From: a virus
Direction: 5' to 3' (one strand)
Virus record (IMG/VR): IMGVR_UViG_3300042558_002277
Coordinates: 1-46,318 of that record
Length of the DNA: 46,318 nt
Under the pieces are notes generated by a model. The model was not told where the DNA came from and made no database searches. It saw only the letters and a program-made list of their open reading frames with translations. Positions 29,539 through 35,617 of this stretch are shown here, piece after piece. Each line of letters starts with the position of its first letter. The first letter of the stretch is position 1. The translations under genes and the position numbers were made by a program.

Positions 29539-29598
29539 GAAACCCTGATACACCCACCTAGTAAGATGAGTGTTACCTACTAAGCAAAGGAAGAAATA
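29539..29598 (+). promoter_or_regulatory. Box promoter for 29599
   Basis: GAAACC, spacer CTGATACACCCACCTAG, -10 TAAGAT (29562-29567), leader TTACCTACTAAGCAAAGGA. Confidence 0.8.
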
Positions 29599-29754
29599 AT
29601 GAACACACTAATCGGTATTTACATCTCGGATGAAGTGAGCGAAATCGCTGGCGGAATTGTCATCTACACCGTTCACGAAGATGGTGAGCGTGTACGCAAT
29701 GTCATCGCACCAGAAATGGTGAACGCATACAAGGTTCCAGTCCTCAACCGATAA
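29599..29754 (+). CDS. Small unknown protein, 51 aa
   Basis: MNTLIGIYISDEVSEIAGGI then VIYTVHEDGERVRNVIAPEM: beta-strand pattern. Start behind AAAGGA. No family. Confidence 0.6.
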   Translation: MNTLIGIYISDEVSEIAGGIVIYTVHEDGERVRNVIAPEMVNAYKVPVLNR

Positions 29755-29781
29755 CGGGAAGGTCAGGGGAGTACCGAAAGG

Positions 29782-29845
29782 GAAACCCTGACACACCCGC
29801 CTGTCATAATGTTCACATACCTACTAAGCCTAGAAAGAAGGAAAC
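29782..29845 (+). promoter_or_regulatory. Box promoter for 29846
   Basis: GAAACC, spacer CTGACACACCCGCCTGT, -10 CATAAT (29805-29810), leader CATACCTACTAAGCC then GAAAGAAGGA. Confidence 0.8.
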
Positions 29846-30154
29846 ATGAAGTATCCAGAAATCACCGTCCCACTTGTCGGAGAGGACGGAAATGCGTTCT
29901 CAATCCTCGGTCGTGTCTCACGCATCATGCGTCAGAACGGTCTGAAAGACGAGTGGACAGTATTCCACTCAGAAGCAACCTCAGGGGATTACGACAACCT
30001 TCTGCGTACCGTTATGGCGTGGTTCTCTACTGAGACCGACACAGAGGCGGATGAAGAGGAATGGTACGAGAACCACCCCGACGGCTGTTATGACTGCAAG
30101 GAAATCTACGCAGTCGGTGGCTGTCCGTCATGCGGAGACGAGGGCGGGTACTAA
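29846..30154 (+). CDS. Protein with N-terminal nucleotide-binding-like and C-terminal Cys region
   Basis: 102 aa. VPLVGEDGNAFSILGRVSRI and LRTVMAWFSTETDTEAD resemble short domains found in many actinobacterial proteins of unknown role. The C-terminus has CYDCKE...GGCPSCGDEGGY (paired Cys). Own box promoter. Confidence 0.65.
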   Translation: MKYPEITVPLVGEDGNAFSILGRVSRIMRQNGLKDEWTVFHSEATSGDYDNLLRTVMAWFSTETDTEADEEEWYENHPDGCYDCKEIYAVGGCPSCGDEGGY

Positions 30155-30210
30155 CCCTGATACACCCCCCTGTCATAATGTCTACATACCTACTAAACGA
30201 AAGGGACGAA
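30151..30210 (+). promoter_or_regulatory. Box promoter for 30211
   Basis: CTAACC, spacer CTGATACACCCCCCTGT, -10 CATAAT (30174-30179), leader CATACCTACTAAACGAAAGG. Confidence 0.85.
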
Positions 30211-30390
30211 ATGAACGACTACAACAAGTTCGTTATTGAGACTTACCTCAATATTCGTCAGGCAATATCCGAAACCCCATCAGGCGACACAGCAATCTGG
30301 AACGCTCTGGTCGGCTCGCTCAACCTCGCACAAATTGCGCTGAACGAGCAGGGCATCACCCACGAAGAAATTGAGTCTGTCAGAGTTTAA
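30211..30390 (+). CDS. Small helical protein, 59 aa
   Basis: MNDYNKFVIETYLNIRQAIS..., two helices and an acidic end (GITHEEIESVRV). No family recognised. The next box promoter starts over its stop codon. Confidence 0.6.
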   Translation: MNDYNKFVIETYLNIRQAISETPSGDTAIWNALVGSLNLAQIALNEQGITHEEIESVRV

Positions 30391-30415
30391 CCCTGACACA
30401 CCCCCCCGATATAAT
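30387..30415 (+). promoter_or_regulatory. Orphan box promoter
   Basis: TTAACC, spacer CTGACACACCCCCCCGA, consensus -10 TATAAT (30410-30415). It is followed by about 60 nt without a gene, including GGGTA...TACCC, before the next box. Confidence 0.75.
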
Positions 30416-30475
30416 GGGGGTAGTTGATAGGGAGTACCCGTAGAAGCACGAAGGAATAACCAAGAGTGTGACGGG

Positions 30476-30535
30476 GAAACCTTGATACACCCCATTGTTA
30501 TAATGGGGATATACCTACTAAGCAAAGGAAATCAA
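30476..30535 (+). promoter_or_regulatory. Box promoter for 30536
   Basis: GAAACC, spacer TTGATACACCCCATTGT, -10 TATAAT (30499-30504), leader ATACCTACTAAGCAAAGGA. Confidence 0.85.
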
Positions 30536-30934
30536 ATGAACACAAAAACAGCAACCAAAGCATATCTTGAGGCTCGCAAGGCTCTTGAAATTGCAGAAGC
30601 AATCAAGAAGCAAGCAGAAGCAGAGATGAAGAAAGCACTCGCTCAGGACGGCGTAGACTTCGCAATCGTGGACGGCGTGAAGGTCACAGTCGTACAGGGT
30701 GAGCGTCCTAACTACAACGCTGAGACGCTCCGTGCGCTCGTTGATGAGGCAACCTTTGAGGCAGTCACCAAGACTGCTGTGGACGGCTCAAAGATGAAGT
30801 CAGCAGTCAATGTCGGGATGGTCACCGCAGAGGTCGCAGAAGCGGTCACAACGGTCACCTACTACGACCAAGTGCGAGTCACAGAAGTCGCTAAGGCAGT
30901 CGCTGAGACAACCGAAGCGGTCAAGGTCGCTTAG
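30536..30934 (+). CDS. Unknown Ala/Val-rich helical protein, 132 aa
   Basis: A coiled-coil N-terminus (MNTKTATKAYLEARKALEIA then EAIKKQAEAEMKKALAQDG), a central beta segment (DFAIVDGVKVTVVQGERPNY) and an Ala/Val-rich C-terminal helix. Phage proteins with this layout are common but unassigned. No recognised motif. Confidence 0.68.
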   Translation: MNTKTATKAYLEARKALEIAEAIKKQAEAEMKKALAQDGVDFAIVDGVKVTVVQGERPNYNAETLRALVDEATFEAVTKTAVDGSKMKSAVNVGMVTAEVAEAVTTVTYYDQVRVTEVAKAVAETTEAVKVA

Positions 30935-30937
30935 TGG

Positions 30938-30957
30938 GTCGGGGGGGTAACTCCCCC
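30938..30957 (+). terminator. Possible terminator hairpin
   Basis: GGGGGGG-TAA-CTCCCCCC-type stem shortly after the 30536 gene, without a T tract. Confidence 0.4.
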
Positions 30958-30970
30958 CACTCGCCCACCA

Positions 30971-31030
30971 ATGTTGGAAATGTATGACATACCCGTTATA
31001 CTGAAATTACCTACTAGAAAGAAGAACGCA
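30971..31030 (+). promoter_or_regulatory. Divergent box promoter for 31031
   Basis: TATGACATACCC followed after only 2 nt by -10 TATACT (30997-31002), so the box sits 3-4 nt closer to the -10 than in other members. Leader TTACCTACTAGAAAGAAG. Confidence 0.6.
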
Positions 31031-31519
31031 ATGGGCTTAGACAATATGCCAAATAACTACCCCTGCAAGACGCAGGGAACGGCTGTAATGACACAGCGCA
31101 AGAACCACGAAGGTACACTCCTCACAGAAGAGGACGGCTCACCAATGATGAGCATTGACTGTGACGCTACTCAGGCGTGTGGTCAATGTCCTTACAAGAA
31201 CGCATTTGACAAGTCAGGACTTGACGGCGGTGCGGTCTACGGGATGTTCGGAACACCGTGCTGGTACAGAGGTAAGTACGGCAATCACTTGCTGGAAATC
31301 GCTGACATTGACACCGACCAGCACAACTTCTACGGCGACAACGAAGATGGAACAGAGAAGTCAGCACAGTCGTGCAAGTCTCTCGCAGACACCATCAGCG
31401 AAGCACTCGCAGAAATGGAAATCAAAGTCGCTGAGGAATACGCAGACGAACTCCGATACGCAGAATGGTACTTGCGTTGGGCGAGCGAAGAATGTAACGG
31501 ACTTGGGGCGTGGTACTAA
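31031..31519 (+). CDS. Cys-containing unknown protein, 162 aa
   Basis: MGLDNMPNNYPCKTQGTAVM, with CDATQACGQCPYKN (about 44-57), TPCWYRGKYG and SCKSLADTISE. The spacing of four or five Cys could hold a metal or Fe-S cluster. The C-terminus is a Trp/Tyr/Glu-rich helix. A GACGGTGGCG repeat follows 10 nt after the stop. No family. Confidence 0.65.
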   Translation: MGLDNMPNNYPCKTQGTAVMTQRKNHEGTLLTEEDGSPMMSIDCDATQACGQCPYKNAFDKSGLDGGAVYGMFGTPCWYRGKYGNHLLEIADIDTDQHNFYGDNEDGTEKSAQSCKSLADTISEALAEMEIKVAEEYADELRYAEWYLRWASEECNGLGAWY

Positions 31520-31528
31520 CTACAACTT

Positions 31529-31538
31529 GACGGTGGCG
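31529..31538 (+). repeat. GACGGTGGCG repeat, copy 4
   Basis: Context ACAACTTGACGGTGGCGTAT, 10 nt after a stop codon. Confidence 0.8.
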
Positions 31539-31643
31539 TATAGCCACCAGCCAGCGTTAGAAATAACGCAACGACAGGATAACAACGGTTCTGCCTCACC
31601 CGAAAGGGTGGGGTTGAGCCATACTCAAAAGGATTTATTAGAA

Positions 31644-31877
31644 ATGACATTACAACTAGAACAAACATGGGAAGGTACTGGTCAGGCGTGGAAGCGTTTG
31701 ATTATTCGCAACTTCTCTGGTGGCGTACAGGGCATCATGATGGATGCTGGTGGGTACATCAAGGACGAAACAATTGACCTTTCTCATCACAAGACTCTTG
31801 ACGAAGCAATCAACGACATAACAAACCGAGACTTGGCGATGTATAACGATGTACTTGTGGACGGCGAAGAAGGCTGA
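31644..31877 (+). CDS. Unknown protein, 77 aa
   Basis: MTLQLEQTWEGTGQAWKRLI, then QGIMMDAGGYIKDETIDLSH. It starts after AAAAGGATTTATTAGAA. A CACCC-GAAA-GGGTG hairpin lies upstream (about 31609). No box is present. No family. Confidence 0.6.
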   Translation: MTLQLEQTWEGTGQAWKRLIIRNFSGGVQGIMMDAGGYIKDETIDLSHHKTLDEAINDITNRDLAMYNDVLVDGEEG

Positions 31878-31923
31878 CACACCCCTCTGTCATAATGACA
31901 GTACCTACTAGAAAAGGAAAAAA
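31868..31923 (+). promoter_or_regulatory. Box promoter for the 31924-33465 operon
   Basis: Spacer CTGACACACCCCTCTGT over the previous stop codon, -10 CATAAT (31891-31896), leader GTACCTACTAGAAAAGGA. Confidence 0.85.
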
Positions 31924-32178
31924 ATGACCACACAAATTATGAACACAGAAGAAGGTGAAGCAGTAACACGCATAAATGTTATGCGGTTATTCACCTATGA
32001 AGTAGACGCAATCGTTCAGCAACTACGGGAAGATAACCGTTGTGGAGATGATGACGAACTGGAAATCACTCTTGACGATGTTTTAGAGCGTATTGAATAC
32101 ATTGCAGAAGAGGATTTCAATTCTCAATTCAAGGTACGAGAGTTGCTGTTTAGCGACGAACACGGGAATGACTACTAA
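31924..32178 (+). CDS. Unknown acidic protein, 84 aa
   Basis: MTTQIMNTEEGEAVTRINVM, VDAIVQQLREDNRCGDDDEL. First of seven genes linked by one-base TAATG overlaps (31924-33465). No family. Confidence 0.62.
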   Translation: MTTQIMNTEEGEAVTRINVMRLFTYEVDAIVQQLREDNRCGDDDELEITLDDVLERIEYIAEEDFNSQFKVRELLFSDEHGNDY

Positions 32179-32324
32179 TGAAAGAATACCGAGTAAGCGT
32201 TTACGCTTCCGTCAATGTGGAAGCAGAAACAGAAGAACAGGCTCGTGCTATTGCGCACGACATGGTTCTAAACCAAGAAGTAAAGATGCGTGACTACGAG
32301 TTTGAGGCTCAGGAAAGGGACTAA
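32178..32324 (+). CDS. Small protein, 48 aa
   Basis: MKEYRVSVYASVNVEAETEE then QARAIAHDMVLNQEV: a beta-alpha unit typical of small phage proteins. Start and stop both overlap neighbours by one base. Confidence 0.6.
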   Translation: MKEYRVSVYASVNVEAETEEQARAIAHDMVLNQEVKMRDYEFEAQERD

Positions 32325-32473
32325 TGGAAGTTTCAGAAAAACTTATCTGTGCAATCTGTGGACAAGAAACACATGACGACTTCAGCGAAGTCTTTGATGT
32401 GTTCTACGGAGACGGCATGACACAAGAGCGTCACTGCTTTGACTGTGACCCCGCAGATGCTGAGGTCATGTAA
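32324..32473 (+). CDS. Zinc-ribbon microprotein, 49 aa
   Basis: MEVSEKLICAICGQETHDDF ... RHCFDCDPADAEVM: two C-x-x-C knuckles. TAATG overlaps on both sides. Confidence 0.65.
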   Translation: MEVSEKLICAICGQETHDDFSEVFDVFYGDGMTQERHCFDCDPADAEVM

Positions 32474-32643
32474 TGACACAAGTTATTTACTTTGACAAAG
32501 AGGACGCAGAGATGGACGGCAACGGCTGGAACATCATCAGCGACATAGAGGACACAACACCCATACGCTTCTCTTCGCTTTTTAACGCAAAGAGATGGTG
32601 CGTAGACAACAACCACGAATACACAGTAGACAAGGGGAAATAA
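32473..32643 (+). CDS. Small unknown protein, 56 aa
   Basis: MTQVIYFDKEDAEMDGNGWN then SLFNAKRWCVDNNHEYTVDK. TAATG overlaps on both sides. No family. Confidence 0.6.
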   Translation: MTQVIYFDKEDAEMDGNGWNIISDIEDTTPIRFSSLFNAKRWCVDNNHEYTVDKGK

Positions 32644-32864
32644 TGGCACGATACATCATCCGTTGGGAAATGATTTATGAGGACGCAGAAAACGAGTTTG
32701 ACGCAGTAGCGCAGGCTTACGGACATATCTGCGAAATTGCACAAGACCCATCAGTTGGGGCGAACTTCGTTCAGGTAATCAACCCTGACACACCCAACTG
32801 TCATACTTCAGTCATGTTGGACGAGGCACTTCTCGTCCACGAACTAATGAAAGAGAACATCTAA
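32643..32864 (+). CDS. Unknown protein with a box promoter inside its coding region
   Basis: 73 aa. MARYIIRWEMIYEDAENEFD, then YGHICEIAQDPSVGANFVQV. The segment INPDTPNCHTSVM is encoded by a perfect box promoter, and the in-frame ATG at 32814 stands 6 nt after its -10. A 16-residue C-terminal peptide could be made from a leaderless internal transcript. Confidence 0.6.
   Translation: MARYIIRWEMIYEDAENEFDAVAQAYGHICEIAQDPSVGANFVQVINPDTPNCHTSVMLDEALLVHELMKENI
32779..32813 (+). promoter_or_regulatory. Intragenic box promoter
   Basis: TCAACC, spacer CTGACACACCCAACTGT, -10 CATACT (32802-32807), six bases, in-frame ATG 32814. Also a possible internal start for 32864-33465. Confidence 0.6.
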
Positions 32865-33193
32865 TGCTAGACGAACTAAAAGAACAACAAGTAGACAAGT
32901 GGCTTGCAGACTACAAACCAGTCACAAACCACCTCAACGACAGTTCAGGCTGGATTATCAACGAGAAAGCAATCTTGTTTGAGACCTACGGTGAAGAACT
33001 TGACTTTGTGCGTCAGCAACCCGATAACCATGTTTGGACTTGGGTAGACGGAGATGAAGGAACAGTCATTGTGGCTGGTCTGGCGTTCGTGAACCGCATC
33101 GGCTACTTTGTTACAGAGAAAGCATGGGCAGACCTCAGCGAGTTCGTTGAGGTGGACACATACGATAACGACGAGGACGAGGGAGACGAATAA
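32864..33193 (+). CDS. Unknown acidic protein, 109 aa
   Basis: MLDELKEQQVDKWLADYKPV, a beta-rich middle (VWTWVDGDEGTVIVAGLAFV) and a very acidic end (VDTYDNDEDEGDE). TAATG overlaps both neighbours. It may act as a DNA-mimic or protein binder; no family recognised. Confidence 0.63.
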   Translation: MLDELKEQQVDKWLADYKPVTNHLNDSSGWIINEKAILFETYGEELDFVRQQPDNHVWTWVDGDEGTVIVAGLAFVNRIGYFVTEKAWADLSEFVEVDTYDNDEDEGDE

Positions 33194-33465
33194 TGACATC
33201 ACCAAACGAAACAATCCACAACATCGTTGATTTGCTGGACGAAGAGTATTACTCAATCGGAGTTCAGTCAGGTCACGATGCAATCGCAACGCTCCTAGAT
33301 GACTTCTTCTCAGGGAAACTTGATGAGTTCCTCGTTGAGCAAGAAAGCAGTAAGCACGAGTTTCATAAACTTATCTTCTGGGTTCTCGCTAAGAAGTGGA
33401 TACATGAAGGAAAGATGTGGCAAGCGCAGGACAAGTGGTACGAACTTCAGAGGGAGTACCGCTAA
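33193..33465 (+). CDS. Unknown protein, 90 aa
   Basis: MTSPNETIHNIVDLLDEEYY, then a helical middle and a KKWIHEGKMWQAQDKWYELQ helix. Last gene of the seven-gene operon. Confidence 0.6.
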   Translation: MTSPNETIHNIVDLLDEEYYSIGVQSGHDAIATLLDDFFSGKLDEFLVEQESSKHEFHKLIFWVLAKKWIHEGKMWQAQDKWYELQREYR

Positions 33466-33511
33466 CTGCCTGTTAGTCCCGCCGCTAACACTTTGGCGAA
33501 ATAGAAGACAG

Positions 33512-33543
33512 AAGCCCCGCCAGGCTTTTGTAGCGCGGGGCTT
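33512..33543. repeat. Perfect AGYCCCGC palindrome
   Basis: AAGCCCCGC (33512-33520) and GCGGGGCTT (33535-33543), 14-nt loop, intergenic; an unpaired AGTCCCGCC lies upstream (33474). Confidence 0.75.
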
Positions 33544-33585
33544 GCGGGTGTGTGTAGGTGCGAGATGGTTGCGCTAACAACTATC

Positions 33586-33595
33586 GACGGTGGCG
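33586..33595 (+). repeat. GACGGTGGCG repeat, copy 5
   Basis: Context ACTATCGACGGTGGCGGATA; first copy with GGA instead of GTA downstream. Confidence 0.8.
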
Positions 33596-33629
33596 GATAG
33601 CCAGGCTGTTTCGCATAAATCTTTCCGAT

Positions 33630-33658
33630 TTGACTTTGATACACCCCTGATGTAAGAT
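33630..33658 (+). promoter_or_regulatory. Orphan box promoter with good -35
   Basis: TTGACT, spacer TTGATACACCCCTGATG, -10 TAAGAT (33653-33658). Followed by a 30-nt gap and a second box. Confidence 0.85.
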
Positions 33659-33684
33659 GTGTGTCTGTCGAGGTTGCAGACCAA

Positions 33685-33744
33685 ATAACCTTGATACACC
33701 CCCTTGGTATTCTTGGGGCATACCTACTAAACAAAGGAGTCCAA
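33685..33744 (+). promoter_or_regulatory. Box promoter for 33745
   Basis: ATAACC, spacer TTGATACACCCCCTTGG, -10 TATTCT (33708-33713), leader CATACCTACTAAACAAAGGAG. The gene begins with GTG. Confidence 0.8.
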
Positions 33745-34008
33745 GTGGACATTCAGACCATTAGCACAAAAATCGCAAAGGGAGTAAAGGGACACCTATT
33801 CTTTGATGGGATGTCTCCCGACTCAGAGACCAACGACTTTGATAGAGGTCAGATGGCACTCAGTATCTTGTTTGAGTTTATCGGTGACAAGAATCTTGAC
33901 CAGTTCACATCAGAGCAGGGACGCAACTTCCTTATTGAGTGTGGCTTAGGTTCAGAAGTCGCACTCCGAATCATCAACAGCGACACAGACCCGCTCTGTA
34001 TCTACTAA
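33745..34008 (+). CDS. Unknown protein, 87 aa, GTG start
   Basis: GTG is chosen because it lies 8 nt after AAAGGAG in the conserved leader and no ATG is near. DIQTISTKIAKGVKGHLFFD, then MALSILFEFIGDKNLDQFTS. No family. Confidence 0.6.
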   Translation: MDIQTISTKIAKGVKGHLFFDGMSPDSETNDFDRGQMALSILFEFIGDKNLDQFTSEQGRNFLIECGLGSEVALRIINSDTDPLCIY

Positions 34009-34065
34009 CCACGACACACCCCCTCGCTACAATGTGGCATACCTACTAAATCTAAAGGAAATCAA
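34005..34065 (+). promoter_or_regulatory. Box promoter for 34066
   Basis: CTAACC, spacer ACGACACACCCCCTCGC, -10 TACAAT (34028-34033), leader CATACCTACTAAATC then AAAGGA. Confidence 0.85.
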
Positions 34066-34401
34066 ATGACAACAGCACTACTAATCAAGACCGATGGTGA
34101 ACTCAGCAAAGTAACCATCACAGAAGGCTCAGAAGGACTTTACGAACTCCAAGGGCATGTTGGCGGATACATCGATTGTGTTCGTGGAGAAGACATCGTT
34201 GGCTATGTGAACGATGAAGGCATCATCATGGGGCTTGAGTACAACCTCGTTGCTTCATCACTCTTCCAGCGTCACCTCTTCGGAGATGTAGTCGTTGTGG
34301 GCGCATACGATAAGGACGGCGTTTATGACGGCGCTAACTACGACATCCCATCGTGGCTCGGCGCAATCGTGTCAGACAACCTTGACACACCCGTCCGATA
34401 A
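34066..34401 (+). CDS. DUF3846-like protein, 111 aa
   Basis: MTTALLIKTDGELSKVTITE, YELQGHVGGYIDCVRGEDIV, GIIMGLEYNLVASSLFQRHL. The series LQ..VGGYI....V...D.V.YVN.EG...GL..N..A is the pattern I associate with DUF3846-type phage proteins. The next promoter overlaps its last codons (NLDTPVR is encoded by the box). Confidence 0.68.
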   Translation: MTTALLIKTDGELSKVTITEGSEGLYELQGHVGGYIDCVRGEDIVGYVNDEGIIMGLEYNLVASSLFQRHLFGDVVVVGAYDKDGVYDGANYDIPSWLGAIVSDNLDTPVR

Positions 34402-34433
34402 ACTTATTTGCATACCTACTAGAAAGACACAAA
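34376..34433 (+). promoter_or_regulatory. Box promoter for 34434, inside the previous gene's end
   Basis: ACAACC, spacer TTGACACACCCGTCCGA, -10 TAAACT (34399-34404), leader CATACCTACTAGAAAGA. Confidence 0.8.
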
Positions 34434-34655
34434 ATGCAGAACATTGACCGAGCATTCCAAGACATGATGGACTTGGGAGACAAGTTAGAGGCAGTCGCAG
34501 AACAATACGACGCTTCAGACCGATTCAAGGAAGAGTTCCTGCTTTGGCAAGATGGCGGAGATGGGACAGAAGAGCAATACACCGCTTCTGCTCGCTACGA
34601 AATCAACCTAGAGCGTTACGCAGACGAGTTGTACCCCCCTGAGGACTACAAATAA
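34434..34655 (+). CDS. Unknown helical protein, 73 aa
   Basis: MQNIDRAFQDMMDLGDKLEA then DRFKEEFLLWQDGGDGTEEQ. Acidic and helical. No family. Confidence 0.6.
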   Translation: MQNIDRAFQDMMDLGDKLEAVAEQYDASDRFKEEFLLWQDGGDGTEEQYTASARYEINLERYADELYPPEDYK

Positions 34656-34680
34656 CCCTGACACACCCCCCATATATAAT
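34652..34680 (+). promoter_or_regulatory. Orphan box promoter upstream of the MoxR gene
   Basis: ATAACC, spacer CTGACACACCCCCCATA, consensus -10 TATAAT (34675-34680). No ACCTACTA directly follows. Confidence 0.75.
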
Positions 34681-34717
34681 TAGGGGACAAGGCAGAGAAC
34701 AAGAAGTATCCGCCGAT

Positions 34718-34797
34718 TTGACAGGACATAACAAACCTGTCATACTAATCAAGTCGGGCAACCGACATACCTACTAAACACAGAAAGCAATAAACCT
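34718..34797 (+). promoter_or_regulatory. Box-less promoter for the MoxR gene
   Basis: TTGACA (34718-34723), 17 nt without box, -10 CATACT (34741-34746). The leader has a GTCGG-GCAA-CCGAC hairpin and then CATACCTACTAAAC. Together with the upstream box promoter this gives the MoxR gene two promoters of different type. Confidence 0.7.
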
Positions 34798-35514
34798 ATG
34801 AACAACCAACCACTACCACAGTGCTGGCAAGATGTTGAGGACGCACTCAACGCAGGCATCGACCGTCTCATCTTGTTCGGACCTCCAGGAACAGGAAAGA
34901 CCTACGCAGGTCTCAACTTCGGAGACACACAGGGAGGCGCATGGCGTCTCGTCTGCACCGACGACATGACCAACGCAGATGTGACAGGTCACTACATCCC
35001 ATCGGGCAACGATTGGGCATGGAAGGACGGCATGGCTGTCAAGGCATGGCAGGGTGACGGTCTCCGTGGCGGTCGTCTCGTAGTAGACGAAATTGACAAG
35101 GCAGGTGGCGATGTGTTCGCAACACTCCTCGCAATGACAGACACGCTTGACTCCGCAAAGTGGGAGCGTCCATCAGACGGTCGCAGTATCCGTCCAATGG
35201 AAGGCTACTCAGTCGTCATGACCACCAACATTGAAGACATGAGAGAACTCCCTGAGGCTCTTAAAGACCGCTTCCCTGTCGCTATCCGAATCAACCAACC
35301 GCACCCGAGCGCATTGGAGAAGTTGTCAGCAGACCTTCGTCCATACGCTCTGCGAATGGCTGACGCAGGAGCACGGCGAATCTCACTCCGCACATTCTTC
35401 GCATACGACCAGTTGCGTAAGAGCATGGGCGACGAGAAAGCAGCGAAGTTGGTCTTCCACGACCAGGCACAATCGTTCCTTGACGCAATCAAGATTGACA
35501 AAATCGCTATTTAG
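34798..35514 (+). CDS. MoxR-type AAA+ ATPase
   Basis: 238 aa. Walker A GPPGTGKT (28-35), Walker B LVVDEID (94-100), sensor-1 MTTN (141-144) and arginine-finger-like LKDRFP (155-160). The compact core fits MoxR/CobS/GvpN-like AAA_5 ATPases, which use ATP to remodel or load partners with a VWA domain. The next gene encodes such a partner. A role in maturing or dismantling a host or phage complex is inferred. Confidence 0.88.
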   Translation: MNNQPLPQCWQDVEDALNAGIDRLILFGPPGTGKTYAGLNFGDTQGGAWRLVCTDDMTNADVTGHYIPSGNDWAWKDGMAVKAWQGDGLRGGRLVVDEIDKAGGDVFATLLAMTDTLDSAKWERPSDGRSIRPMEGYSVVMTTNIEDMRELPEALKDRFPVAIRINQPHPSALEKLSADLRPYALRMADAGARRISLRTFFAYDQLRKSMGDEKAAKLVFHDQAQSFLDAIKIDKIAI

Positions 35515-35525
35515 TAGGTAGCAGG

Positions 35526-35617
35526 GAAACCCTGATACACCCCTAAAGTAAAATGGTGTGTATCGGGGTGACCCGCCAACTAGACCAACTACTAAACCTA
35601 GAAAGAGAGAAAACCAA
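35526..35617 (+). promoter_or_regulatory. Box promoter for the VWA gene
   Basis: GAAACC, spacer CTGATACACCCCTAAAG, -10 TAAAAT (35549-35554), longer leader (about 57 nt) with ACTACTAAACC and GAAAGAGAG. Confidence 0.75.

Larger units (their letters stand above)
29194..29598. other. Gene-free stretch with terminator, repeats and three box promoters
   Basis: About 400 nt. It holds the terminator of the 28945 gene, two AGCCCCGCC copies (29231, 29266), a GACGGTGGCG copy (29354) and three box promoters in a row, of which only the last is followed by a gene. Confidence 0.7.
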
